64,000 nucleotides of DNA from Pseudomonas sp. UFMG81 (GCF_015354575.1 NZ_JACAFQ010000005.1:91437-155436); one strand, 5' to 3'; positions 19,118 through 27,430 are shown, numbered from the stretch's first letter. Numbers and translations are program-made. The notes: generated by a model from the letters alone, not told the origin.

Positions 19118-20394
19118 TGCTGTGCCTCGACCACCAGCGGCTGTGGCCTGGCCATCCATTCACGGCCCTTGAGCATCGCCTTCCAGTACAGCGGCGGCAG
19201 GATCCGAGCCTTGAGCAGCCAGGCCAGGCGGGTGGGCTGGCGCCCGTCGAGCAGCCAACGGGGGAAGCTCGGCGCCAGCTTGCCGCCATAGGTGAACTCG
19301 GCGAGCACGATCTTGCCACGCTCCACGGTCAACGGGCAGGAGCCATAGCCGTCGTACTGCGCCAGGCTCGACAGGCGACCAAGCGCCACCAGCACGTTGT
19401 TGGCCACCACCGGCGCCTGCTTGCGCGCGGCGGCGGCGGTCTTGGCGTTGCTGGTGTTGGCCACGTCGCCCAGGGCGTGGATATTGCCGAACTGGCGGTG
19501 GCGCAGGGTGTGCGGTTCGACATCCACCCAGCCGGCGGCGTCGGCCAATGGGCTGGTGCGGATGAAGTCGGGCGCCACTTGCGGCGGCACCACATGCAGC
19601 ATGTCGAAGGCTTCGACGCGGGTTTCGCTGCTGCCGTCGGGCAGTGTGCGGACGAACGTGGCGCGCTTGTTCGGGCCGTCCACCGCCGTGAGGCGCTGCT
19701 GGTAGTTGAGGTCGATGCCGTACTTGTCGATGTAGCTCATCAAGGCGGGCACGTAGTCTGGCACGCCGAACAGCACGGCGCCCGCGTTGAAGAAGCTGGC
19801 CCTGACATTGCCCAGTTGGCCGTTGCGCAACCAGTGATCGCAGGACAGGTACAGGGCCTTCTGCGGCGCACCCGCGCATTTGATCGGCATCGGTGGCTGG
19901 GTGAACAAGGCGCGGCCTTGCTTGAGGTTCTGCACCAGCTCCCAGGTGTAGGGCGCCAGGTCGTAGCGGTAGTTGGAGGTGACGCCGTTACGGCCGAGGG
20001 TGTCGCTCAAACCCTCGATGGCCTTCCAGTCGAGCTTGAGGCCTGGGCAGACCACCAGCTGTTCATAACTGACGGCGCGGCCATCCTCGAGCAGGACCAG
20101 TTGCCCCTGGGGATCGAAGCCTTCCACCCGCGCCTTGATCCAGCGCACACCACGGGGCAGGGTCGCGGCCATGGTCTGGGCGGTGCTCGGTGCCTTGAAC
20201 ACCCCGGCGCCGACCATGGTCCAGCCGGGCTGATAGTAGTGCACCTCGGCAGGGTCGATCAGGGCGATATCCAGCGACGGGTCACGGGCGATCAGGCTGG
20301 ACGCGGTGGCGATACCGGCGGCGCCAGCGCCGACGATCACCACCTTGTGGTGGTCGGCACGGGAGGTATCGGCAGGGGACTGCAGGGCAGGCAT
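19114..20394 (-). CDS. sqr: sulfide:quinone oxidoreductase
   Basis: 426 residues. A membrane-associated flavoprotein that oxidises sulfide to sulfane sulfur and reduces quinone. VVIVGAGAAGIATASSL (18-34) binds FAD. HYYQPGWTMVGAG is the type II SQR signature. The catalytic cysteines sit in PIKCAGAPQKA and YDGYGSCPL, the two positions needed for the sulfur bridge. ALGDVANTSNAKTAAA is the second FAD-contacting segment. No signal peptide. Middle gene of pdo-sqr-tauE. It lies 63 bases after pdo and overlaps the exporter by 4 bases. Confidence 0.9.
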   Translation of the reverse strand: MPALQSPADTSRADHHKVVIVGAGAAGIATASSLIARDPSLDIALIDPAEVHYYQPGWTMVGAGVFKAPSTAQTMAATLPRGVRWIKARVEGFDPQGQLVLLEDGRAVSYEQLVVCPGLKLDWKAIEGLSDTLGRNGVTSNYRYDLAPYTWELVQNLKQGRALFTQPPMPIKCAGAPQKALYLSCDHWLRNGQLGNVRASFFNAGAVLFGVPDYVPALMSYIDKYGIDLNYQQRLTAVDGPNKRATFVRTLPDGSSETRVEAFDMLHVVPPQVAPDFIRTSPLADAAGWVDVEPHTLRHRQFGNIHALGDVANTSNAKTAAAARKQAPVVANNVLVALGRLSSLAQYDGYGSCPLTVERGKIVLAEFTYGGKLAPSFPRWLLDGRQPTRLAWLLKARILPPLYWKAMLKGREWMARPQPLVVEAQQ

Positions 20395-20457
20395 GGCGGT
20401 GTTCCTTGAAATCTAGTTAGGGTGGCGCCCCATCGCCGGCTTGCCGGCGATAGCAAT

Positions 20458-21342
20458 CTAAAGCTTGTTGAGCGGGATCTTCAGGTAGCTCACGCCGTTT
20501 GCTTCCGGCTCAGGGAACTGCCCGCTGCGCATGTTGATCTGCACCGACGGCAGGATCAGCACGGGCATGTCGAGGGTCTTGTCGCGGGCTTCGCGCATCT
20601 GGACGAAGCTGTCCTCGCTGACGCCTTCCTTAATGTGAATGTTGTGAGCGCGTTGCTCGGCCACCGTGGTGACGTAGCAAAGCTCGCGGCCACCCGGCAG
20701 GTAGTCGTGGCACATGAACAGCCGGGTCTGGTCGGGGAAGGCCAGCAAGCGGCGGATCGACTGGTACAGGGTACGCGCGCTGGCGCCGGGGAAGTCGCAA
20801 CGGGCGGTGCCGTAGTCCGGGGTGAATAGCGTGTCGCCAACGAACACGGCGATCTCGCCCGCATCCTGAACCATGTAGCTGATGCAGGCCGGCGTATGCC
20901 CGGGGGTGTGCAAGGCGCGGGCGTGCAGGTTGCCGATTCGGAAACCTTCTTCATCCTCGAACAGCACGTCGAACTGGCTGCCGTCCCGAGCGAAACCGGG
21001 CTCGGCGTTAAACAGCGTGCCGAAGACTTTCTGTACCTGGGTGATCTGCGCGCCGATGGCGATACTGCCGCCGAGTTCTTTCTTGAGGTACGCCGCGGCG
21101 GACAGGTGATCGGCATGCACATGGGTATCCAGGATCCACTGCACCTTGGCGCCCAACTCATTCACGCGGGCAATCAGCTGGTCCGCCGAAGCGGTGCAGG
21201 TACGCCCGGACTTGGGGTCGTAGTCCAGCACGCTATCGATCAGCGCGCACTGGCGCGTCTCGCCGTCCATCACCAGGTAACTGAGGGTCGAGGTCGCTTT
21301 GTCGAAGAACGCTTCGACGTGAAGGTTGTTGCCGATGATCAT
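20458..21342 (-). CDS. pdo: persulfide dioxygenase (ETHE1/Blh-like MBL-fold)
   Basis: 294 residues. A non-heme iron enzyme that oxidises glutathione persulfide to sulfite, downstream of SQR. The metallo-beta-lactamase fold is shown by THVHADHL (73-80), HTPGHTPAC (145-153, His149), the metal Asp170 in VFVGDTLF and CHDY (211-214). The C-terminal extension is that of the Blh type (longer than ETHE1). First gene of the sulfide-oxidation unit. A sigma-54-like promoter lies 60-75 bases upstream, and the FisR-like activator is divergent. Confidence 0.88.
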   Translation of the reverse strand: MIIGNNLHVEAFFDKATSTLSYLVMDGETRQCALIDSVLDYDPKSGRTCTASADQLIARVNELGAKVQWILDTHVHADHLSAAAYLKKELGGSIAIGAQITQVQKVFGTLFNAEPGFARDGSQFDVLFEDEEGFRIGNLHARALHTPGHTPACISYMVQDAGEIAVFVGDTLFTPDYGTARCDFPGASARTLYQSIRRLLAFPDQTRLFMCHDYLPGGRELCYVTTVAEQRAHNIHIKEGVSEDSFVQMREARDKTLDMPVLILPSVQINMRSGQFPEPEANGVSYLKIPLNKL

Positions 21343-21401
21343 TGCACTCTCCAGTTATCCACCGGGCCTCCTTGAAGGCTTAGGCAGTACCGCGTGCTTT
21401 A

Positions 21402-21416
21402 TCAAGATGCATGCCA
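21402..21416 (-). promoter_or_regulatory. candidate sigma-54 promoter of pdo-sqr-tauE
   Basis: On the minus strand TGGCATG-CATC-TTGA matches the sigma-54 pattern TGGCACG-N4-TTGC with exact spacing and two mismatches. It lies 60-75 bases upstream of the pdo start. Its presence fits control by the divergent sigma-54 activator. Confidence 0.6.
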
Positions 21417-21436
21417 TGCCTTTCTGATGGACGCAG

Positions 21437-21486
21437 CCCCTGTAGGCGCGGCCTTGTGCCGCGACAGAGCCGCGCAACGGCCCCCT
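21437..21486. repeat. single REP unit between pdo and fisR
   Basis: CCTGTAGGCGCGGCCTTGTG followed by CCGCGACAGAGCCGCGC; one arm only, no inverted partner. It lies between the candidate promoter and the upstream repeats, so it adds to their spacing. Confidence 0.6.
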
Positions 21487-21501
21487 CCAACGCCGTAGAA
21501 G

Positions 21502-21549
21502 TGACAGTTCCTGGCAGTCGACTGTCAGCCAATGGCAGTGATTGGCAGT
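21502..21549. promoter_or_regulatory. candidate FisR upstream activating sites
   Basis: Five copies of a TG(G/A)CAGT heptamer: TGACAGT at 21502, TGGCAGT at 21512, inverted ACTGTCA at 21521, TGGCAGT at 21533 and 21543. Direct copies are spaced 10, 21 and 10 bases apart, so they fall on one face of the helix. They sit about 90-145 bases upstream of the pdo promoter, the normal distance for a sigma-54 activator. Confidence 0.55.
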
Positions 21550-21587
21550 CCTTGCTACCCTCGCCAGGTCTTTCACCTGGTGCCGTC

Positions 21588-22901
21588 ATGCTTGCCGCTT
21601 CCCATCCCGCGATCCTCGCGCTGGTGTCCTACCTCGAACACGATGTGCTGCCCAGCATCGTCCTCGACACCGACTACAACATCCTCGCCGCCAACGCCGC
21701 CTACCGTCGCCAGTTCGGCCACGCCGAGCAGGCCCCCGTGGGCCAGAAGTGCCACCGCGTGTCCCACCACTACGCCGTGCCCTGCGACCAGGCCGGCGAA
21801 CATTGCCCGCTGCGCAAGTCGCTGGACAGCAAGGTGCCCGAGCGCGTGCTGCACATCCACCACACCCCACGCGGGCCTGAACATGTGGATGTCGAGCTGC
21901 GGCCGATCCTCGACGACCAGGGCAGGGTGGTCGCTTTCGTCGAACGGTTGAGCAGCGTGACCCTGGCCTCGGCGCAACCGCAGCAGCAGGGGTTGGTTGG
22001 CCGGGCACCGGCTTTCAAGGCAGCGGTCGCCAGCTTGCAGCGCGCAGCGCCAGCGCAGATTCCGGTATTGCTGCAGGGCGAATCCGGCACGGGTAAAGAG
22101 TTGTTCGCCCGCGCCTTGCACCTGGGCAGCCCTCGAGCCAATGGCCCGTTGGTGGTGGTGGACTGCACCGGGCTGACCGAGTCGTTGTTCGAGAGCGAGC
22201 TGTTCGGTTACGAGAAGGGTGCCTTCACCGGTGCCACCCAGCGCAAAATCGGCCTGGCCGAAGCAGCCCACGGCGGCACGCTGTTCCTCGACGAGATCGG
22301 TGAAGTGCCGTTGGCCATGCAGGTGAAGCTGCTGCGCCTGATCGAGTCCGGCAGCTTCCGCCCGGTGGGCAGCACGCGCACGGTTCATTCTGACTTCCGC
22401 CTGATCTCGGCCACCCACAAGCCACTCAGGGAAATGGCCAACGTCGGTAGCTTCCGTGAAGACCTGTACTACCGGATCAGTGGCTTCCCGATACGCCTGC
22501 CGGCGTTGCGCGAGCGTATCGATGACCTGCCACTGCTGATCGAAAGCCTGTTGGCGCGCATGGCTGGCAAGGCGGCGCCCGAGATCGACGGCCAAGCCCT
22601 GCAGCGTCTGGCACTGTACGGATTCCCGGGTAACATCCGCGAGCTGCGCAACATCCTCGAACGCGCACGGCTATTTGCCGATGAAGGGGTGATCCGCCTG
22701 GAGCATCTACCTGAGGAGATGCACGACACGCCATCGAGCTTGCCCGGTGAGCGCCGGCCACGGGCACGCCGCCAGCTCGGCGAGCTGGCCGAAGCCTTGA
22801 ACCGTTTCGAAGGGTCGCGCAGCGAACTGGCGCAGCACCTGGGCATGAGCGAACGTACCCTGTACCGCCGCCTGAAGGCGCTGGGCATCCAGGACACCTG
22901 A
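21588..22901 (+). CDS. fisR: FisR-like sigma-54-dependent sulfane-sulfur-responsive activator
   Basis: 437 residues from ATG at 21588; an in-frame start at 21411 would run through the REP and the repeat array. An N-terminal sensor domain (1-125) holds Cys55, Cys66 and Cys73. Their spacing (10 and 6 residues between) is the same as the three sensing cysteines I recall for FisR of Cupriavidus. The AAA+ core has GESGTGKE (164-171), GAFTGA (sigma-54 contact) and FLDEIGEV. The Fis-type HTH is at the end ([20 protein letters not shown]). Divergent from pdo-sqr-tauE, which it should activate when persulfides accumulate. Confidence 0.85.
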   Translation: MLAASHPAILALVSYLEHDVLPSIVLDTDYNILAANAAYRRQFGHAEQAPVGQKCHRVSHHYAVPCDQAGEHCPLRKSLDSKVPERVLHIHHTPRGPEHVDVELRPILDDQGRVVAFVERLSSVTLASAQPQQQGLVGRAPAFKAAVASLQRAAPAQIPVLLQGESGTGKELFARALHLGSPRANGPLVVVDCTGLTESLFESELFGYEKGAFTGATQRKIGLAEAAHGGTLFLDEIGEVPLAMQVKLLRLIESGSFRPVGSTRTVHSDFRLISATHKPLREMANVGSFREDLYYRISGFPIRLPALRERIDDLPLLIESLLARMAGKAAPEIDGQALQRLALYGFPGNIRELRNILERARLFADEGVIRLEHLPEEMHDTPSSLPGERRPRARRQLGELAEALNRFEGSRSELAQHLGMSERTLYRRLKALGIQDT

Positions 22902-22921
22902 ATGCCCGGCACCGATGAAGG

Positions 22922-23734
22922 TCAGATGATGTTCACGCCCTGCTCAGGCACGAACATGAAGCAGTAGAAGTCGTACTCGGCTACCAGCTCGCGGGAGTCG
23001 CTGGAGGACACCGGCCCTTGGTTGACGGTCCAGTTGGCGACCATCGGGTTGCTGATCGGATTGCCGGCGAAGTCGAAATTGGTGACCTGGTCGCCACCGT
23101 CCTTCTGCGACCACGAATCGCAGCTACCGGAGGAATTGTCGCAGCGTGCCCAGTGGTAGTCGCCCGGCCAGTTGGCATCACCGGCCGGGGAGACCATCAG
23201 CGCCACGAAGTGACCTCCCAGGTAGCCCGCGCCGACGCCGCCAGGGTTGGTGCCTTGCTTGCTCGACTTGAACTCCATCAGTTCCTTCAGGTTACGCCCG
23301 GCCATCTGCAAGCCATCTTTCACCGCATAGCCGCTGACCAATGCGCCCAACTCGTCTTTCGACTTCTTGAAGTCGGCGGCAGTCAGCAGGTAGCCGCTCT
23401 GGCGCCCGGGCTGCGGGAAGGTGTTGGGGGTGATGTTGCAGCCGTAGGCGTAGCAGTTGTTGTTGGGCTGGAACTTGTACGACATGAAGTTGCCCTGGCA
23501 GTCGCCTGCCGGGTCATAGCGGCCCGCCGCCTCACCGACCACCGTGTCGGCGTACTGCGGCACACCGATGGTCTCCTGCTGCGGATAGACGATCTTCACC
23601 TGCACCACCTTCGGTGCGATGTATTGCTCCCCGGGCGCCGCCGCCAGGGCGGCGGCGCCGACGATGAGCTGGTGGAACTGATCCTGCGGGGCGACCATGC
23701 CACTGAGCTTGAATTGCCGTTTGAATGCAGACAT
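22922..23734 (-). CDS. uncharacterised protein with candidate Cys/His catalytic residues
   Basis: 270 residues; I do not recognise a named family. Visible points are NNNCYAYGC (91-99), GGHFVALMV (173-181) and DYHWARCD (192-199), followed by SWSQKDGGDQVTNFD and NPISNP. A buried Cys early and a His in a D-Y-H-W context late suggest a papain-like or CHAP-like cysteine hydrolase, and similar 'YHW...WS.K.G...VTN.D..G' strings occur in other bacterial hypotheticals that I remember. No signal peptide or membrane segment. Last gene of the four-gene leftward cassette, 30 bases after the asparaginase-lectin gene. The hydrolase role is inference. Confidence 0.6.
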   Translation of the reverse strand: MSAFKRQFKLSGMVAPQDQFHQLIVGAAALAAAPGEQYIAPKVVQVKIVYPQQETIGVPQYADTVVGEAAGRYDPAGDCQGNFMSYKFQPNNNCYAYGCNITPNTFPQPGRQSGYLLTAADFKKSKDELGALVSGYAVKDGLQMAGRNLKELMEFKSSKQGTNPGGVGAGYLGGHFVALMVSPAGDANWPGDYHWARCDNSSGSCDSWSQKDGGDQVTNFDFAGNPISNPMVANWTVNQGPVSSSDSRELVAEYDFYCFMFVPEQGVNII

Positions 23735-23764
23735 CGCTCGATCCTCTCGTAAGGTGTGATTGCG

Positions 23765-25360
23765 TCAGGCAGTCGGGTACAAGGTGGCGGTGATGGTGTC
23801 CGCCGAGTAATTGAGCACTTGCAGCTTCAGCGTGCTCGCCGACGGTGAGCCGGCGTTGTAACGGCCGCTGATCAGCAGCCGTGAAGAAGCGCCATCCGCC
23901 TCACCGGTGTTGGTCGCCCACAGCGCCTGGTTGTCGCGGCCGTAGAACACCAGGTTGCCGTCGTCCTGCATCACCAGGCGGCCGGGCAGGGCGCTGCTGG
24001 CGGGGGCGCTGGGCAATTGCCAGAGCGGCGTGGTGGTGCTGGCACCGAGCAGTAGCGGGCCACGTTGCGGGTCGTTGAGCAGCCGGGCGCTGCCATCCAG
24101 GGCGCTGATCGCCTGGCCCGGCAGCAGCGTGGTGTTGCTGCGGCTGTCGAGCTGATTGACGCTGTGCATCTCGCCGACCAGGTTGGTCTGGAACAGGCTC
24201 TGCACCTGGTCGCGGCTCCAGCCATTGGCTTTGGCCTGGGCCATCAAAATCATCAGCTTGGCCAACGCGGCCATGGGGGTCATGTCCGCGGGCGCCAGCG
24301 CACCCACCTGTGGCAACCACGCACCGGCGGCGTAGGCACTGTTGTTGACGGTGCCGGCGATCACCTGGGTGCAGTCGACGATGTTCACCCCCTGCTCGTT
24401 GGCCATGGCCAACGCTTGGTAGATCGCGCCCTGCTGCGGGTTGTCCGGGTTGCCGGAAGGGAAGTTGCCCTCGCCGTAGGACTCGAGAATGATCCCGCTG
24501 GCCCCGGCAGCCACCACTGCTTTGATCAGGTCGGCCATGAACGAGGTGGCCGGCGATTGGCTGTAACGCGCCGGGAAGGCATTGAGCTGCATGACCGGGA
24601 AGCTGTCGATTGCGCTGGTGGTCACGGCCAGGGTCGCTTGTTGGGCGGCCAGCACCTCGGCGTTGTCCAGGCTGACACTGACATGCACCGGCCCCGGCAA
24701 CCACTGGGCATTGAACAGCGAGAGCTCGACGCCGTATTCGGCCAGCGCAGGGTAGTTGGGCGAGTGGAAGGCGTCGAACTCGCTGGCGTTGGTCTTCACC
24801 GCCCGGTTGCCCCGGTAGAGGTGATTCTGGAAATACACGCCCACTTCCGGGATGCCGCTCTGGGCCAGGGCGACGGCACCGCAGACATTCTGGAAGGCGT
24901 CGGTGTTGAAGTTCAGCGACAGGTCGGTGCTGCCATTGGCCTCGTAGTACAGCGGCATCTGCGAGCCGGTGATGATCACCGGCTTGCTCAGCACGGCAGT
25001 GCCGACGCCACGGCTGTCGAAACTGTTGAGCAGCAGCGACAGCGCGGTACCGCTGAAGTCCATGCTGTCGGTACCGTGCAGCACGACGAAGCCGTCGTAG
25101 CGCGCATAGTTGTCGAGGATGCCCTTGGCCATGATGCACCAGTCGCTCGGCTGCAAGTTGGTGCTGTCGAGGGTCTGGGTGCTGGACTCGGGGAAGGTGA
25201 CCGACGTCAGGTAGTCGACCTGCAGGTCGGGAAACTGCTGGCGCAGGATCGGGTCGATCAACTGCTGGCTGGCCTGGGCAAAGCGCTGGGCCGTCATTGG
25301 TGCCAGAGGGTTACCGACACAACTGATGGTACCGCCGGTATTGATGACTGCAATTTTCAT
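23765..25360 (-). CDS. type I L-asparaginase fused to a bulb-type lectin domain
   Basis: 531 residues, about 190 longer than an ordinary asparaginase. Residues 1-410 form the asparaginase/glutaminase fold: NTGGTIS (7-13, nucleophile Thr11), LHGTDSMDFS (94-103, Thr97-Asp98) and KPVIITGSQMPL (126-137). Residues about 415-531 contain MQDDGNLVFY (464-473), an exact match to the Q-x-D-x-N-x-V-x-Y mannose-binding motif of monocot-type (GNA/LlpA) lectins, with flanking LW.L and ALWATNTG typical of that beta-prism. No signal peptide. Third gene of the cassette, 22 bases after the PNAD-like gene. Confidence 0.8.
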   Translation of the reverse strand: MKIAVINTGGTISCVGNPLAPMTAQRFAQASQQLIDPILRQQFPDLQVDYLTSVTFPESSTQTLDSTNLQPSDWCIMAKGILDNYARYDGFVVLHGTDSMDFSGTALSLLLNSFDSRGVGTAVLSKPVIITGSQMPLYYEANGSTDLSLNFNTDAFQNVCGAVALAQSGIPEVGVYFQNHLYRGNRAVKTNASEFDAFHSPNYPALAEYGVELSLFNAQWLPGPVHVSVSLDNAEVLAAQQATLAVTTSAIDSFPVMQLNAFPARYSQSPATSFMADLIKAVVAAGASGIILESYGEGNFPSGNPDNPQQGAIYQALAMANEQGVNIVDCTQVIAGTVNNSAYAAGAWLPQVGALAPADMTPMAALAKLMILMAQAKANGWSRDQVQSLFQTNLVGEMHSVNQLDSRSNTTLLPGQAISALDGSARLLNDPQRGPLLLGASTTTPLWQLPSAPASSALPGRLVMQDDGNLVFYGRDNQALWATNTGEADGASSRLLISGRYNAGSPSASTLKLQVLNYSADTITATLYPTA

Positions 25361-25382
25361 GAGCGTGCGTCCTCTGCTCGGC

Positions 25383-26267
25383 TCAACGGCTCAGCAACAC
25401 CTTGCGCAGGCGTGCGAAGGAAGGTGGGGTGGTCTTGCGCAGGTGCAGCTCGCTGAGGCTCACCACGGGTGCCATGGCGATGGCGAAGGCGGCGCCCAGC
25501 TTGAGCTGGTCGGAGAACCATGGGGCCTCGTAGGCCGGGGTGGTCGACCAGTTCTGGCGAATCTCTTCGCTCTCCAGGTTGACGATGTTGGTGAAGGCGC
25601 TGCCGGGATCGCTGGCATCCTTGCGGAACTGGAGGGCAATGGACGACAGCTCCACCAGCTCCTGGTGGGTGAAGGGCAGGGCGGCGTCGCGGATCTGCCG
25701 GGGCGGTTGTTCCTGGCGGCGCATGATGCAGTAGACGGTCTGCCCACCGCAGCTGGGGTCACGCTGGAACAATTGCAGGGTGAAGGGCTGGTTGCCGGCG
25801 ACAGCCAGGTTGCCGCCGTCGAACGCCAAGCCGAATTCACCTCGGTTGTGCTCGCGTGGATCACCCTGCAGCAATGACAGCTCAGCGGTGGTCACCTTGC
25901 CACCGAGGTTATCGACGCAGGTTTGCAGTTGAGCGGCGTTCTGCTTGGAGGTGTCGTTGTCGGGCGGGTTGGCGCCCTGGGCGTAGATGCGATAGCTGTC
26001 GGCGGCCTGGGCCGCGACGATATCGAAGAACGAGCTGATGCAGGCGGGGCTGTCCAGGTGCGCCAAAGTTACCGTCGTGCGAGCACCATGGCTGGCAACG
26101 ACGGCGGTGATGATGCAAGAAGTGGCACTGTCCGAGTAGCAGATCAGCGGCTGGCCTTGGCGCAGTTCGAAAGTCTGGTAGTTGCCTTGGTCCACATAAT
26201 GGAAGCCCTCTGTAGGCGGCAGTACCGATGGGTTGTCGTTGAGGGCGAAGATCACTTCGATGCTCAT
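25383..26267 (-). CDS. PNAD/NTAN1-like amidohydrolase (N-terminal asparagine amidohydrolase-like)
   Basis: 294 residues. YSDSATSCIITAVV (44-57) followed by TLAHLDSPACISSFFDIV (67-84) matches the active-site pattern I recall from eukaryotic NTAN1 (ATTCHIVVLRH ... CLTHCDGTDT), with Cys51 as the candidate nucleophile. The next segment (YRIYAQGANPPD ... TAELSLLQGDP ... GLAFDGGNLAVAG) follows the same order as NTAN1. NTAN1 deamidates N-terminal Asn of proteins in the N-degron pathway; bacterial roles are unknown to me. A C-terminal extension of about 80 residues is unassigned. Its start overlaps the upstream gene by 4 bases. The function is inferred. Confidence 0.6.
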   Translation of the reverse strand: MSIEVIFALNDNPSVLPPTEGFHYVDQGNYQTFELRQGQPLICYSDSATSCIITAVVASHGARTTVTLAHLDSPACISSFFDIVAAQAADSYRIYAQGANPPDNDTSKQNAAQLQTCVDNLGGKVTTAELSLLQGDPREHNRGEFGLAFDGGNLAVAGNQPFTLQLFQRDPSCGGQTVYCIMRRQEQPPRQIRDAALPFTHQELVELSSIALQFRKDASDPGSAFTNIVNLESEEIRQNWSTTPAYEAPWFSDQLKLGAAFAIAMAPVVSLSELHLRKTTPPSFARLRKVLLSR

Positions 26268-27079
26268 AGCTGGCCTCCGAAAATGCGCAGTGGGTTGGTG
26301 CGTGGGTTGCCGTTGACCTGATACTCACACACGGCCTCGTTACGGCTGGCGGTAAATACTGCAGTGGCCTGGGTGTGGAACTCGGTGCCGAGGTAGTCCG
26401 TCTCGCGGCAGATCGACAGCTCGGTGCGGCCGTAGTACTGGTCGCTCAACAACGCCTTCACACCGTTGGCCGTCGGGTCGGCCTGGAGGATTCTTTCTGC
26501 CCGGTCGAGGCGCAGGTAGGTGCTGTGGTTGGCGGGATAGTTCACCGAGTCCGGTTGCAGGCGGAAGTTGTTGGTCGAGGCGAAGAAACCATCGGTACGA
26601 ACGATCTGCCGTACCGACACCTGGTTGAACGGGTTGGGCATGTACTCGATGAAGATCGCCACTTGCTGTGTTTGCTGGGCGTCGGCCCAGCCGCTGACCA
26701 GGGCGATATCGGGGGCGGGGAAGGGCTTGCCGTCGCCCATGTTTTGGTAGAAGTTCACCAGGCTCTGCGCCGCCTCCTTGGCAGTGCCATGATTCTTCAC
26801 CGTGCCCTCGTAGGCCTGGAACAGCGCCGAGACCTGTTCACCGCTGGCGTAGTAGTTGGCGGCGGTGGTGGTATAGGCATCCGCAGCGACGAAGGCGACG
26901 CCCTGGCTGTTGAAGCCCGCCCAGATCCCAGCGCTGCCCTGACGGGTCATGGCCAGGTAAGAGCCACCCTGGCTGCCGGGGCGTACCTCGGGCTCATTGA
27001 AGTGCGTGACGGGTATCAGGTCGCACTGCTTGAAGGTGGTGATCTTGCCGCCGTTGAACACGGCTCCAATGGTGCACAT
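26264..27079 (-). CDS. Ntn-hydrolase, C45/choloylglycine-hydrolase-like
   Basis: 271 residues from ATG at 27079, with GAGGAG 9 bases upstream. The protein begins Met-Cys-Thr, so removal of Met exposes Cys2, the N-terminal nucleophile of penicillin V acylase, bile-salt hydrolase and C45 acyltransferases. The later FFASTNNFRL and NHSTYLRLDRAERIL resemble the Asn and Ser-Arg elements of the C45 group. The longer in-frame extension is rejected because it would bury the Cys. First gene of the cassette. The substrate is unknown, probably an N-acyl amide or a peptide-like bond. Confidence 0.7.
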   Translation of the reverse strand: MCTIGAVFNGGKITTFKQCDLIPVTHFNEPEVRPGSQGGSYLAMTRQGSAGIWAGFNSQGVAFVAADAYTTTAANYYASGEQVSALFQAYEGTVKNHGTAKEAAQSLVNFYQNMGDGKPFPAPDIALVSGWADAQQTQQVAIFIEYMPNPFNQVSVRQIVRTDGFFASTNNFRLQPDSVNYPANHSTYLRLDRAERILQADPTANGVKALLSDQYYGRTELSICRETDYLGTEFHTQATAVFTASRNEAVCEYQVNGNPRTNPLRIFGGQL

Positions 27080-27395
27080 GGCTACTGCTCCTCGTTGCGT
27101 CGAGTGGAACAACAGGATCCGGCCGGGCAAGCGCAGGGGCTGCCGACCAGGACTGAAAGCCGGGGAGGTGCGAGTGAGGGAGGTCATCGACACGGCGTGG
27201 CCAGGTCGAGAAGGCGGCGAAATGCCGGGGAGCGCGGTCCTGCGCAAGTGATGGCATGTTGATGACTTCCGTTTCAGGTGTGCTCAGCCTAGTTGGCTTT
27301 GCGGGCTTTGCCAGCGCATCGGCGCGCCCATGTCGCGTTAATTTTTCACAGTTAAACAGAGTGAATAACGGCAATTTCCACAGGTGCTAAAAGGA
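27080..27395 (-). promoter_or_regulatory. upstream region of the amidohydrolase cassette
   Basis: About 315 bases without a convincing gene. It must carry the cassette promoter, but no clear sigma-70 pair is visible. A short reading frame (MPSLAQDRAP..., ATG at 27254 with GGAAG upstream) runs leftward into the Ntn-hydrolase start in another frame, and is treated as spurious. Confidence 0.4.
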
Positions 27396-27411
27396 CGTTC
27401 CACGTGGAACA
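27396..27411. other. parS centromere site 1 (downstream of gyrB)
   Basis: CGTTCCACGTGGAACA matches the 16-bp Pseudomonas parS palindrome TGTTCCACGTGGAACA with one end mismatch. ParB binds such sites near oriC and ParA moves them apart. It lies 75 bases beyond the end of gyrB. Confidence 0.88.
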
Positions 27412-27430
27412 TGTAGCGTTCGATAGGCAT

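Noticed and set aside
21543..21556. TGGCAGTCCTTGC as a sigma-54 promoter for fisR
   Set aside because: GG and GC are two bases too close; it fits better as one of the repeat sites.
26994..27374. Small leftward frame (MPSLAQDRAP...) before the Ntn-hydrolase
   Set aside because: It overlaps the Ntn-hydrolase start by 86 bases in another frame and has no recognisable feature, although GGAAG stands before one of its ATG codons.
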